In this document: piece after piece, positions 28,368-36,933 of the stretch
Layout: the number at the start of each line of letters is the position of its first letter
Position numbering within the stretch: position 1 is the first letter of the stretch
NCBI RefSeq assembly: GCF_002902845.1
Contig: NZ_PPTF01000022.1
Coordinates: 32,726 to 86,584, forward strand
DNA: 53,859 nt
From: Chromobacterium sinusclupearum
GTDB lineage: Bacteria > Pseudomonadota > Gammaproteobacteria > Burkholderiales > Chromobacteriaceae
Direction: 5' to 3'
Notes under the pieces: model-generated
The model's database searches: none
Seen by the model: only the letters and a program-made list of their open reading frames with translations
What the model was told of the DNA's origin: nothing
Translations under genes and position numbers: made by a program

Positions 28368-28823
28368 TCAGTCCTCGTAGAAGTCGTCGTCGGCGCCGGC
28401 GATCACCTGGTGGATCACATCCGTCGGGAAGCCGCGTTGCGCCAGAAAACGGTACTGCTTGGCTTTTTCCGCGGCGTCGGCCGGCGGGCGGCCGAATTTC
28501 TTGCGCCACTGTTCGCGCGCGCTGGCCAGATCGTCCTGACCGGCCAGGGCCTGGCGTATGGTGTCATCGTCCACGCCGCGTTGGCGCATTTCCTGCGACA
28601 GCCGGCGGCTGCCGAACTTGCCGCCCTTGCTGGCGGCGAATTGCTGGGCGAAACGGCTGTCCGACTGCCAGTTGGCGGCCGCCAGCTCGTCCAGCACGGC
28701 TTCCAGCTGTTCCATGCTTTCGGCAAAAGGCGCGAGCCGCCTGACCAGCTCGCGCCGGGAATACTCCCGGCGCGACAGCAGATCGGCGGCCCGCGCCTTC
28801 AGGCTTTTGCCGCTTGAGGTCAT
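28368..28823 (-). CDS. recX: RecX, regulator of RecA
   Basis: A 151-residue, helical, Arg/Gln-rich protein that binds RecA filaments and limits their extension. The three repeated three-helix modules are visible: AADLLSRREYSRRELVRRL, WQSDSRFAQQFAASKGGKFGSRRLSQEMRQRGVDDDTIRQAL, and KAKQYRFLAQRGFPTDVIHQVI. The start MTSSGKSLK at 28823 shares its last base with the recA stop codon, so the genes are translationally coupled. The upstream extension to 28955 lies inside recA and is rejected. Confidence 0.95.
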   Translation of the reverse strand: MTSSGKSLKARAADLLSRREYSRRELVRRLAPFAESMEQLEAVLDELAAANWQSDSRFAQQFAASKGGKFGSRRLSQEMRQRGVDDDTIRQALAGQDDLASAREQWRKKFGRPPADAAEKAKQYRFLAQRGFPTDVIHQVIAGADDDFYED

Positions 28824-29878
28824 CAAGCGTCGAGGGCGTCGTCGACGAATTCTTCTTCGTCGGCCTGGCCTTCGGTGATTTCCACCTTCACGCCCACCGC
28901 TTCGCGGATCTTGCGCTCGATTTCTTCGGCGATGGCCGGGTTGGCCTTCAGCCACTCGCGGGTATTGTCCTTGCCCTGGCCGATCTTCTGGCCGTTGTAG
29001 GCGTACCAGGCGCCGGACTTGTCGATGAAGCCGTGCTTGACGCCCAGCTCGATGATTTCGCCGGCGCGCGAAATGCCTTCGCCGTACAGGATTTCGAAAT
29101 CAGCCTGGCGGAACGGCGGCGAGACCTTGTTCTTCACCACTTTGACGCGGGTGTCGTTGCCGATCACTTCCTCGCCTTTCTTGATGCCGCCGGTGCGGCG
29201 GATGTCCAGACGCACGGAGGCGTAGAACTTCAGCGCGTTGCCGCCGGTGGTGGTTTCCGGGTTGCCGAACATCACGCCGATCTTCATGCGGATCTGGTTG
29301 ATGAATATGACCAGGGTGTTGGTGCGCTTGATGTTGCCGGTCAGCTTGCGCAGGGCCTGGCTCATCAGGCGGGCTTGCAGGCCGACGTGGCTATCGCCCA
29401 TCTCGCCTTCGATTTCCGCCTTCGGCACCAGCGCGGCCACCGAGTCCACCACGATCACGTCCACGCCGCTGGAACGCACCAGCATGTCGCAGATTTCCAG
29501 GGCCTGTTCGCCGGTGTCCGGCTGCGAGATCAGCAGGTCTTCCACGTTTACGCCTAGCTTCTGCGCGTAAATCGGGTCCAGCGCGTTTTCCGCGTCGATG
29601 TAGGCGCAGGTGCCGCCCAGCTTTTGCGCTTCGGCCACGACTTGCAGACACAGGGTGGTTTTACCGGACGATTCCGGGCCGTAGATTTCCACCACGCGGC
29701 CGCGCGGCAGGCCGCCGACGCCCAGCGCCAGGTCCAGGCTCAGCGAACCGGTGGAGACCACCTGCAGGTTTTCGTTGATCTGGTTGTCGCTCATGCGCAT
29801 GATCGAGCCCTTGCCGAACTGCTTTTCAATCTGGGCCAGGGCCGCGGCCAGCGCCTTGCTCTTGTCTTCGGATGCCAT
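28823..29878 (-). CDS. recA: RecA recombinase
   Basis: A 351-residue DNA-dependent ATPase for homologous recombination and SOS induction. Motifs: Walker [30 protein letters not shown] (Walker B and loop L1 region), [36 protein letters not shown] (loop L2) and an acidic C-terminal tail ending [13 protein letters not shown]. One residue is unusual: the conserved DAEHALDP reads [12 protein letters not shown] stands ahead of the ATG at 29878, and a -10 like GATAAT lies on the minus strand at 29919-29924, but I see no canonical LexA box. It heads the recA-recX-SRPBCC-alaS run and is divergent from hrcA. Confidence 0.98.
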   Translation of the reverse strand: MASEDKSKALAAALAQIEKQFGKGSIMRMSDNQINENLQVVSTGSLSLDLALGVGGLPRGRVVEIYGPESSGKTTLCLQVVAEAQKLGGTCAYIDAENALDPIYAQKLGVNVEDLLISQPDTGEQALEICDMLVRSSGVDVIVVDSVAALVPKAEIEGEMGDSHVGLQARLMSQALRKLTGNIKRTNTLVIFINQIRMKIGVMFGNPETTTGGNALKFYASVRLDIRRTGGIKKGEEVIGNDTRVKVVKNKVSPPFRQADFEILYGEGISRAGEIIELGVKHGFIDKSGAWYAYNGQKIGQGKDNTREWLKANPAIAEEIERKIREAVGVKVEITEGQADEEEFVDDALDA

Positions 29879-30039
29879 GCTGTCTCCAAATGGGGTAGGT
29901 CGGACCAATAATGGGGCGATTATCGCAGAAAACCAGAGGGCTAACAGCAGCTTGCCGGCCATCCGGCGCGTGCCATAGTCGTAAACCCGCGCGCCGCCCC
30001 CTTTTGGCGCGGTTCAGGATGTGTACAATGGGAGACATG

Positions 30040-31059
30040 ATGAACGAACGCGCCCAACATCTGCTGAAAGCGCTGATCGAGCGCTACATCGCCGACGGTC
30101 AGCCTGTGGCCTCCAAGGCCCTGTCGCTGCTGCCCGGTGTGGAACTGTCTTCGGCCACCGTGCGCAATGTGCTGGCCGATCTGGAAGGCATGGGCCTGAT
30201 CGCCTCGCCGCATACCTCGGCCGGGCGGGTGCCCACCGCGCGCGGCTACCGGCTGTTCGTGGACCGCCTGCTGACCATCCGTCCGCTGGACCAGGTGTCG
30301 CTGCAGGAGCTGGAGCATAATCTGCAGCCGGACAGCCCGCAGCGCATCGCTCAGGCCGCCTCGTCCCTGCTGTCCGAATTGACCAGCTTTGCCGGCGTGG
30401 TGCTGACGCCGCAGCGCAGCGATGTCGCCTTCCGTCAGATCGAATTTCTGCGCCTGTCCGAACGGCGGGTGCTGATGATACTGGTGACGCTGGACGGCGA
30501 CGTACAGAACCATTTGCTGGTGACCGAGCGCGACTACACGCCGAGCGAGCTGATCGAGGCCGGCAATTTCATCAACCAGCATTACGCCGGCCAGGGGCTG
30601 AGCGCCGTCGCGCAGCGGGTGGAGAGCGAGCTCAAGCAGCTGCAGGGCGATATCGCCGAATTGATGTCCGCCGCGGTGATGCTGGGGCGGCAGACGCTGG
30701 CGCAAAGCGGCGAGGACGTGGTGGTGACCGGCGGCTCGCGCCTGCTGCAGGTGCATGACCTGTCCGACGACCTGTCGCGTTTGCGCGAGCTGTTCGGCGT
30801 GTTCGAGCGCAAGACCGAGTTGCTGAAGCTGCTGGCGCAGGGCCGGGAGGCGAGCGGGGTGAACATTTTCATCGGCGAGGAGTCTGGCGTGGTGACGCTG
30901 GACGAATGCTCGGTGGTGACCGCGCCGTATTGCATCAACGGCCAGGTGGTCGGCACGCTGGGCGTGGTCGGCCCCACCCGCATGGCTTACGAACGCGTCA
31001 TTCCGATTGTCGACATCACCGCGCGGCTGGTCAGCAACGCGTTGTCGTTCCGCGAGTGA
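30040..31059 (+). CDS. hrcA: HrcA, heat-shock repressor
   Basis: A 339-residue repressor that binds CIRCE elements before groE and dnaK operons. The N-terminal winged helix is clear: NERAQHLLKALIERYIADGQPVASKALS, SSATVRNVLADLEGMGLIASPHTSAGRVPT and GYRLFVDRLL. The GAF-like middle has VLMILVTLDGDVQNHLLVTERDYT, and the C-terminal part ends VGPTRMAYERVIPIVDITARLVSNAL. Two adjacent ATGs (30037, 30040) follow GGGAG; 30040 has the better spacing. TACAAT at 30024-30029 could be its -10. No CIRCE element is visible upstream. Confidence 0.95.
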   Translation: MNERAQHLLKALIERYIADGQPVASKALSLLPGVELSSATVRNVLADLEGMGLIASPHTSAGRVPTARGYRLFVDRLLTIRPLDQVSLQELEHNLQPDSPQRIAQAASSLLSELTSFAGVVLTPQRSDVAFRQIEFLRLSERRVLMILVTLDGDVQNHLLVTERDYTPSELIEAGNFINQHYAGQGLSAVAQRVESELKQLQGDIAELMSAAVMLGRQTLAQSGEDVVVTGGSRLLQVHDLSDDLSRLRELFGVFERKTELLKLLAQGREASGVNIFIGEESGVVTLDECSVVTAPYCINGQVVGTLGVVGPTRMAYERVIPIVDITARLVSNALSFRE

Positions 31060-31111
31060 GCTTGGCGCCTGCGCCCGGAATTTGGGATATCCAACTGGAA
31101 AACAATACACC

Positions 31112-32152
31112 ATGAAAATCATGCAGAAACTGGCCGCCGCGGCAGCCCTGGCCGCGCTGGCGTTTTCCGCCGCCCCGGCTTTCGCCGACGCCGACTTCCT
31201 CGCCCGCCCCGATGTGCAGCGCTATATCGACGAGCAAGTGGCCAGCGGCCAGTTCAACCGCCCCGAGCTGGAGGCGGTGTTCGCCAATGTCGAACTGAAG
31301 CCCAATATCATCCGCATTCTGGACAAACCATCCACCTCGCGGCCGTGGTACCAATTCCGCGCCACCACCGTCAACGAGAGGCTGATCGCCGACGGCGTGG
31401 CGTTCTGGCAGGCCAATGCCGACGCGCTGGCGCGCGCCGAGCGCCAATACGGCGTGGCGCCGGAGGTGATCGTCGCCATCCTCGGGGTGGAAACCCATTA
31501 CGGCCGCAACACCGGCAGCTTCCGGCTGGTGGACTCGCTGTCCACCATCGGTTTCGACTACCCGCGCCGCGCCGCGTACTTTCGCGGCGAGCTGACCCAA
31601 TTCCTGCTGCTGGCCAAGGAAGAGGGCAAGGACCCGCTGACGCTGAAGGGTTCCTACGCCGGCGCGATGGGCCTGCCGCAGTTCATGCCGTCCAGCTACC
31701 GCAAGTGGGCGGTGGACTTTGACGGTAGCGGCCACCGCGACATCTGGAACAATCCGCACGACGCCATCGGCAGCGTGGCCAACTACTTCCAGCTGCACGG
31801 CTGGAAGCCCGGCGACGACGTGGTGGTGCCGGCCAGCGTGGTGGCCGGTCCGCAGATCGATCAGCTGCTGGCCGACAAATTCAATCTGCACTACACGGTG
31901 GGCGATCTGCGCAAGATGGGCGTGGCGCCGCAGGCGCCGTTGGCCGACGACGTGCCGGCCGTGCTGTTCTCGCTGGAGTCGGCGCCGGGCGTCACCGAGT
32001 ACTGGCTGGGCCTGAACAATTTCTACGCGATCACCCGCTACAACCGCAGCACGCTGTACGCCAAGGCGGTGCAGGAGATCGCCAGCCAGGTGCGCCAGCG
32101 CTACTTCGCCGAACTGGCGCGGCAGCAGGAACCGGCCTCGGCCGGCATGTAA
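31112..32152 (+). CDS. mltB: Lytic murein transglycosylase B
   Basis: A 346-residue periplasmic lytic transglycosylase that cleaves the MurNAc-GlcNAc bond of peptidoglycan. A signal peptide ends near residue 25 (AAPAFADADF). There is no lipobox Cys, so this is a soluble form rather than a lipoprotein. The catalytic Glu127 sits in VAILGVETHYGRNTG, with the family motifs DSLSTIGFDYPRRAAYFR, GSYAGAMGLPQFMPSSYRKWAVDFDG and DAIGSVANYFQLHGW following. The C-terminal YWLGLNNFYAITRYNRS is the usual end of the catalytic domain. It follows hrcA by 52 bp. Confidence 0.94.
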   Translation: MKIMQKLAAAAALAALAFSAAPAFADADFLARPDVQRYIDEQVASGQFNRPELEAVFANVELKPNIIRILDKPSTSRPWYQFRATTVNERLIADGVAFWQANADALARAERQYGVAPEVIVAILGVETHYGRNTGSFRLVDSLSTIGFDYPRRAAYFRGELTQFLLLAKEEGKDPLTLKGSYAGAMGLPQFMPSSYRKWAVDFDGSGHRDIWNNPHDAIGSVANYFQLHGWKPGDDVVVPASVVAGPQIDQLLADKFNLHYTVGDLRKMGVAPQAPLADDVPAVLFSLESAPGVTEYWLGLNNFYAITRYNRSTLYAKAVQEIASQVRQRYFAELARQQEPASAGM

Positions 32153-32248
32153 GCCGCTGCCGATCTCTTTTCCACCGGCGCCGTCCATCGCGGCCGCGCC
32201 GGCGAAACCTGTCGCCTTGCGCGGCAATTGCCATTAAAATCCGCCCCC

Positions 32249-34174
32249 ATGAGCTATCAAGTCCTTGCCCGCAAGTGGCGTCCCAAACGCTTCGCCGACC
32301 TGGTCGGCCAGGAGCATGTGGTGCGCGCCCTGTCCAACGCCCTCAAAGAGCAGCGGCTGCATCACGCCTATCTGCTGACCGGCACCCGAGGCGTAGGCAA
32401 GACCACCATCGCCCGCATCCTGGCGAAAAGCCTGAACTGCGAAACCGGCACTACCGCCGAGCCTTGCGGCGAGTGCCAGGCCTGCCGCCAGATCGACGCC
32501 GGCCGCTTTGTCGACCTGCTGGAAATCGACGCCGCGTCCAATACCGGCATCGACAATATCCGCGAAGTGCTGGAAAACGCCCAGTACGCGCCGACCATGG
32601 GCCGCTTCAAGGTCTACATCATCGACGAAGTGCACATGCTGTCGAAAAGCGCCTTCAACGCGATGCTGAAGACGCTGGAGGAGCCGCCCGGCCACGTCAA
32701 ATTCATCCTGGCCACCACTGATCCGCAAAAAGTGCCGGTCACGGTGTTGTCCCGCTGCCTGCAGTTCTCCTTGCGCAATATGACGCCGCAGCAGGTGTCG
32801 ACGCACTTGGCGCACATGCTGGAGGTCGAGGGTATTCCGTACGAGGCGCCAGCCTTGGCCTTGCTGGGCCGCGCCGCGTCCGGCTCCATGCGCGACGCGC
32901 AGTCGCTGCTGGATCAGGCCATCGCCTACGGCCTGGGCGAAGTGAGGGAAGACGGCGTGCGCGCCATGCTGGGCGCGGTGGACCGCCGCTACCTGTTCAG
33001 TCTGCTGCAGGCGCTGGCCGCCTCCGATGGCGCGGCGCTGATGGCCGAGGCCGACAAGCTGGCGGAGCGCGGCATCAGCTTCGACGCCACCTTGTCCGAA
33101 TTGGCGGTTTTGCTGCAGCAACTGGCGCTGGCGCAGACGGTGCCGGCCGCGTTGGCCGACGACGAGCCGGAGCGCGAGGCGATTTTCGCGCTGGCCGACG
33201 CCATCGCGCCGCAAGACGTGCAGTTGTACTATCAGATTGCCATCCATGGCCGCAAAGACCTGGCCTTGGCGCCGGACGAGCATGCCGGCTTCAATATGAC
33301 GCTGCTGCGCATGCTGGCCTTCCATCCGGCCCGCGCGCCCGCCGAAAACGCCGCGCCCGCGCGGGCGGCTGCGCCGCAGCCCGCATCGCGTCCGGCAGCG
33401 GCCGCCGCGTCCGTGACCGCCAGCGCTTCGGTGCCGGTCGCGCGGGGCGTCTCGCCGGCCGCCCGCGCCTTGCAGGCAGCCGGTCTCAGCAGCCCGGCCA
33501 AGCCGGCGCCGCGGCAGGAACCGAGAGAACCCGCGGCCCCGGCTGTCGAGCCGGAGCCCGAGCCTGCGCCCCGGCCACAGCCGGTAGCGGCAGCGCCGGC
33601 TGCGCAAGCCAAGGTCGAAGCCCGGCCGCAGCCGCCTGTTGCGCCCGTCGTCGTGGCGCCTGAGCCGCAGGACGAGGCCGATGAGCGCGACGAGGAAGAA
33701 ATCGTCGACGCGCCGTGGTCCGACGACGACGCGATGCCGGCTTACATGCAGCAACCGCCGCTGGAGGACGAGGTGGCGAGTTATCGCTTCGATGGCGACT
33801 GGCAGCGGCTGGTGGCCGATTTGGGCGCCAAGCTCGGCGCGGCGCGCATGCTGGCGCATAATGCAGTGCTGAAGAGCTGGAGTCAGAGCCGGCTGGAGCT
33901 GGCGGTGCCGGAGAGCTTCCGCCACATGAGCGGCCGCGATTACCAGGATAAATTGAAAGCCGCCTTGGCCGACCGCTTCGGCCATCCGGTGGAGTTGCTG
34001 GTGACGGTGGAGGAGCTGGGGATGGAAACCCCGGCCATGACCGATGCTAGGCTGCGGCAGGAACAGCTGGCCGTCGCCCGCGAATGCATGCAAAACGATC
34101 CGGTGGTGCAGCAGATGGTGCGCGAGTTCGGCGCCACGCTGCTCATCGAGACCATTCAACCCGTACAGGAGTGA
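32249..34174 (+). CDS. dnaX: DNA polymerase III subunit gamma/tau
   Basis: A 641-residue clamp-loader ATPase that opens the sliding clamp and links core polymerases at the fork. Domain I has [21 protein letters not shown], Walker [10 protein letters not shown] (45-53) and four zinc-binding Cys (64, 73, 76, 79). Later come [12 protein letters not shown] (Walker B) and the arginine-finger [12 protein letters not shown] Pro/Ala-rich linker (about 375-510) joins the C-terminal tau-specific domain ([15 protein letters not shown] onward). No gamma-type slippery heptamer is seen in the linker, so probably only tau is made. No Shine-Dalgarno is evident ahead of the ATG at 32249. Confidence 0.96.
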   Translation: MSYQVLARKWRPKRFADLVGQEHVVRALSNALKEQRLHHAYLLTGTRGVGKTTIARILAKSLNCETGTTAEPCGECQACRQIDAGRFVDLLEIDAASNTGIDNIREVLENAQYAPTMGRFKVYIIDEVHMLSKSAFNAMLKTLEEPPGHVKFILATTDPQKVPVTVLSRCLQFSLRNMTPQQVSTHLAHMLEVEGIPYEAPALALLGRAASGSMRDAQSLLDQAIAYGLGEVREDGVRAMLGAVDRRYLFSLLQALAASDGAALMAEADKLAERGISFDATLSELAVLLQQLALAQTVPAALADDEPEREAIFALADAIAPQDVQLYYQIAIHGRKDLALAPDEHAGFNMTLLRMLAFHPARAPAENAAPARAAAPQPASRPAAAAASVTASASVPVARGVSPAARALQAAGLSSPAKPAPRQEPREPAAPAVEPEPEPAPRPQPVAAAPAAQAKVEARPQPPVAPVVVAPEPQDEADERDEEEIVDAPWSDDDAMPAYMQQPPLEDEVASYRFDGDWQRLVADLGAKLGAARMLAHNAVLKSWSQSRLELAVPESFRHMSGRDYQDKLKAALADRFGHPVELLVTVEELGMETPAMTDARLRQEQLAVARECMQNDPVVQQMVREFGATLLIETIQPVQE

Positions 34175-34179
34175 CCGCA

Positions 34180-34518
34180 ATGTTCGGTAAAGCTGGAATC
34201 GCTGGCCTGATGAAACAGGCCCAGCAAATGCAGGAAAACATGAAGAAGGCCCAGGAAGAACTGGCCAAGGTGGAAGTGGAAGGCCAATCCGGCGCCGGCA
34301 TGGTGAAGGTGGTGATGACCTGCTCCCACGACGTCAAGCGCGTCGCCATCGACGACAGCGTGCTGGAAGACGCCAAGGAAGACAAGGACATGCTGGAAGA
34401 CCTGATCGCCGCCGCGGTCAACGACGCCGTGCGCAAGGTGGAAGCCACCACCCAGGAGCGCATGTCCGGCTTTACCAACGGCCTGAATCTGCCGGCCGGG
34501 ATGAAGCTCCCGTTCTGA
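34180..34518 (+). CDS. ebfC: YbaB/EbfC nucleoid-associated protein
   Basis: A 112-residue dimeric DNA-binding protein of the YbaB/EbfC family. The N-terminal helix [32 protein letters not shown], the strand [16 protein letters not shown] and the helix [22 protein letters not shown] are typical, ending in [10 protein letters not shown]. It starts 5 bp after dnaX and precedes recR, the same dnaX-ybaB-recR order as in E. coli. Its overlap with dnaX expression suggests one message, closed by a terminator just downstream. Confidence 0.95.
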   Translation: MFGKAGIAGLMKQAQQMQENMKKAQEELAKVEVEGQSGAGMVKVVMTCSHDVKRVAIDDSVLEDAKEDKDMLEDLIAAAVNDAVRKVEATTQERMSGFTNGLNLPAGMKLPF

Positions 34519-34522
34519 CCCC

Positions 34523-34545
34523 AGGCCCGGCGACGGGCCTTTTTG
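34523..34545 (+). terminator. Rho-independent terminator after ebfC
   Basis: AGGCCCG (34523-34529) and CGGGCCT (34534-34540) form a 7-bp stem with a GCGA loop, followed by TTTTTG. It should separate dnaX-ebfC from recR, unlike the continuous operon of E. coli. Confidence 0.85.
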
Positions 34546-34626
34546 TTCGGCGCGACATCCAGGCGCCGGCTGCGCTTTCCGTAATATGTGGGGCGCGCAA
34601 GCGCTTGAGTAAGCTGAAACCATTTC

Positions 34627-34738
34627 AGCCACGAAATCCACGAGAAACACGAACCTGACTGGCCGGGCCGGAGTGAGTCGCCGTCGATCGGGCGGCCGGC
34701 GCCTGTTGTTTTTCGTGTGGTTTCGTGGATTTCGTGGC
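34627..34738. repeat. Intergenic palindromic repeat, family B copy 2 (before recR)
   Basis: The left arm 34627-34653 (AGCCACGAAATCCACGAGAA then ACACGAA) is the near-complement of the right arm 34712-34738 (TTCGTGTGGTTTCGTGGATT then TCGTGGC), with a GC-rich centre. It shares its words with the element at 16760-16880. A further GATTTCGTGG lies at 34767-34776. It occupies most of the gap between the ebfC terminator and recR. Confidence 0.75.
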
Positions 34739-34791
34739 AGAAATCCGGTTATTTCTTATCCGTACGATTTCGTGGTGTATGAGGTTTTGGG

Positions 34792-35391
34792 ATGAAAAAT
34801 CCTCCCGCGCTGGAACAATTGATCGCCGCTCTGAAGGTGTTGCCCGGGGTGGGGCCGAAGACTGCCCAACGCATGGCTTTTCACTTGCTGCAGCGCGACA
34901 AGAAGGGCGCGGACAAGCTGGCGCGCGCGCTGGACAAGGCGCTGACTCAGCTGACCCATTGCCAGCGCTGCAACACCTTCAGCGAGACCGAACTGTGTCC
35001 GATCTGCGCCGATGAGGCGCGACGGCAGGATCAGCTGTGCATCGTGGAGATGCCGGCGGACTTGATGATGCTGGAACAGGCCAAGTGTTTCGAAGGCCTG
35101 TATTTCGTGCTGATGGGGCGGATTTCGCCGCTGGATAATATCGGCCCCAAAGACTTGAACCTGGACAAGCTGCTGCCGCGCGCCTTGGACGGGCGGGTGA
35201 GCGAGGTGGTGATCGCCACCAATTTTACTGCCGAGGGCGAGGTTACCGCCCATATGCTGAGCGAGCTGTTCAAGGACCGCGGCCTGGCGGTCACCCGCAT
35301 CGCCCGCGGCATGCCGGTGGGCGGCGAGTTGGAGTACGTCGATCTGGGCACGCTGGCCCAGGCGGTGTACGAGCGCCGGGGGGTGTCCTAG
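34792..35391 (+). CDS. recR: Recombination mediator RecR
   Basis: A 199-residue ring-forming protein that with RecO loads RecA onto SSB-coated gaps. Domains in order: helix-hairpin-helix [20 protein letters not shown] (15-34); zinc finger with Cys57, Cys60, Cys69 and Cys72; Toprim domain with [15 protein letters not shown] and [16 protein letters not shown]; and the C-terminal Walker-B-like [17 protein letters not shown]. The ATG at 34792 follows GAGG at moderate spacing. It probably has its own promoter in or after the repeat at 34627-34738. Confidence 0.97.
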   Translation: MKNPPALEQLIAALKVLPGVGPKTAQRMAFHLLQRDKKGADKLARALDKALTQLTHCQRCNTFSETELCPICADEARRQDQLCIVEMPADLMMLEQAKCFEGLYFVLMGRISPLDNIGPKDLNLDKLLPRALDGRVSEVVIATNFTAEGEVTAHMLSELFKDRGLAVTRIARGMPVGGELEYVDLGTLAQAVYERRGVS

Positions 35392-35507
35392 GCGCTAGGG
35401 CGCAAGCTTGCGCAGCGCTTTGCCTCGTGTTGGCCAGCTGTCTGGCGACCTTGAATTCCATCTGAGCGGACAATCCGCAATCGCGCCCGCCCGCTGTTCG
35501 CGGCGGT

Positions 35508-36521
35508 TCAGCCCTCCACCCGGTTTCTGCCGCCGCGTTTGGCTGCGTAAAGCGCCCGGTCGGCGCGTTCCATCATGCTGTGGATGTCGTCATGCTCCTG
35601 ATAGGCGGATACGCCGAAGCTGGCGGTGCAGCGCTCTACGATGGGGAAGTCATGGCGTTCTACAGCCTGGCGCAGCTTCTCCGCCAGGATGCGCGCGCCG
35701 GGTAGGTGGGTGTCGCTGCAAATGATCAGAAACTCCTCGCCGCCCCAGCGTACGGTGATGTCGCAGGCGCGGATATTGTCGAGAATGATCTTGGCTATGG
35801 TTTTCAGCACTTCATCGCCGGCCTGGTGGCCATAACGGTCGTTGATCTGCTTGAAGTGGTCGATGTCCAGCATGATGAAGGAAAACGGGTTGGAAAAGCG
35901 TTTGGCCACCGCAAACTCATGCGGCAGCATCTTTTCCAGGAACAGGCGGTTGTACAGCCCAGTCAGCCGGTCGGTGGTGGCGAGCCGGTTCAGCTCTTCA
36001 TTTTTTTGTTCCAGCTCGCGGGTGCGGCTTTTGACGATCTCTTCCAGCTCGTCGTTCATCTTTTGCAGCTTGACGATATAGGAGCGGAGCTCCTGGTCCA
36101 GCGCATAGGCCTTGATCGCGGACTGCAGGGTCAGAATCAGGTCCTCGTTCTGCCACGGTTTTTCCATGAAGCGGAATAGGCTGGCCTCGTTGATGGCGCG
36201 CTTGACCCCCTGCATGTCGCTCTGGCCGGTCAGCATGATCGTGATGGCCGACGGCTGGCTCATGTGCACCCGCACCAGCAATTCATCCCCTTTCATGCCG
36301 GGCATGATGTAGTCGGCCACGATGATGGTCAGCGGCATGCCTTCCTGTTTCAGTTCTTCTATCAAGTCCAGCGCTTCTTCCGCGCTTTCGGCGATTTCGA
36401 TCACGACATCATTGTCAAAATGCTGCGACAACGCATTGCGCAAGGCGTTAAGCACGCCGATATCGTCGTCTACGCAAAGCACGACTTTGTTGGCGGGGCC
36501 GTTCTGCCTGTCAGCTTGCAT
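35508..36521 (-). CDS. Response regulator with diguanylate cyclase (REC-GGDEF)
   Basis: A 337-residue protein that should make cyclic di-GMP when phosphorylated. The receiver domain (about 12-130) has LCVDDD, phospho-acceptor Asp70 in IIVADYIMPGMKGDE and the switch Lys in RFMEKPW. A coiled-coil linker (about 150-175, MNDELEEIVKSRTRELEQKNEEL) precedes the GGDEF domain (about 180-335). The catalytic loop reads RWGGEEF, a fully active form, and an inhibitory RxxD site (RACD) sits five residues before it, so product feedback is likely. The start at 36521 overlaps the end of the upstream regulator by 11 bp. Confidence 0.93.
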   Translation of the reverse strand: MQADRQNGPANKVVLCVDDDIGVLNALRNALSQHFDNDVVIEIAESAEEALDLIEELKQEGMPLTIIVADYIMPGMKGDELLVRVHMSQPSAITIMLTGQSDMQGVKRAINEASLFRFMEKPWQNEDLILTLQSAIKAYALDQELRSYIVKLQKMNDELEEIVKSRTRELEQKNEELNRLATTDRLTGLYNRLFLEKMLPHEFAVAKRFSNPFSFIMLDIDHFKQINDRYGHQAGDEVLKTIAKIILDNIRACDITVRWGGEEFLIICSDTHLPGARILAEKLRQAVERHDFPIVERCTASFGVSAYQEHDDIHSMMERADRALYAAKRGGRNRVEG

Positions 36522-36933
36522 GGTTGTCCCCCATCTTGCGCCAGAAGTCCGCCAGTCCCGCATCAATGCATTGAATCAGCTCCGCCGCGTCCCAGGGTTT
36601 GGAAAAGAAATGATTGGCCGATCCGGAGGCCAGCGCCGAATGAACCGAGGCTTCATTGCTCTGTCCGGACAGAATAACGGTGATGATGTGCGGAAAATGG
36701 ATTCTGGCCTGGCAGAGAAACTCATCGCCATTCATGCCAGGCATGATGAAATCGGAAATGACGACCAGCGGAATCAGCCCCTCGGCTGAAAGCTCGTTCA
36801 GAATATCCAGGCCTTCCGCTGCGCTTTCGGCGATTTCCACCAGATGGGCGGGATAATTTTTCCTCAATTGGTCGCGCAGGGCGATGAGTACGCTGGGCTC
36901 GTCGTCCACACATAAGATGACGCCTTTTTTCAT
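36511..36933 (-). CDS. Single-domain response regulator
   Basis: A 140-residue stand-alone receiver domain. It has the acidic pair in ILCVDDE, phospho-acceptor Asp61 in VVISDFIMPGMNGDE, Ser/Thr in ILSGQSN and the conserved Lys in FFSKPWD. It is clearly related to the receiver of the next gene (shared pattern CVDDxxxVLxALRxxL, AESAxExLDxxxEL and DxIMPGMxGDE). It overlaps the kinase gene by 4 bp (ATGA) and the REC-GGDEF gene by 11 bp. With no output domain it is a likely phosphate shuttle or sink between the kinase and the cyclase. Confidence 0.92.
   Translation of the reverse strand: MKKGVILCVDDEPSVLIALRDQLRKNYPAHLVEIAESAAEGLDILNELSAEGLIPLVVISDFIMPGMNGDEFLCQARIHFPHIITVILSGQSNEASVHSALASGSANHFFSKPWDAAELIQCIDAGLADFWRKMGDNHAS

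Noticed and set aside
25140..28817. Open frame of more than 1,200 codons on the plus strand, opposite alaS, the SRPBCC gene and recX
   Set aside because: It mirrors the GC-rich third positions of alaS and its neighbours, is dominated by Val/Ala/Gly/His/Gln, and shows no domain; a long antisense shadow.
29879..30039. LexA box for recA and CIRCE element for hrcA in the shared divergent region
   Set aside because: Neither consensus is present on inspection; only a GATAAT -10-like and a TACAAT -10-like hexamer are seen.
32725..32745. A-run in dnaX as a programmed frameshift site
   Set aside because: The CAAAAAG run is not in the required frame for a -1 slip and lies in the ATPase domain, far from where gamma would end.
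32234..34180. Minus-strand open frame covering the whole of dnaX
   Set aside because: It is exactly antisense to dnaX, Arg/Gln/His-rich, without domain or start signals.
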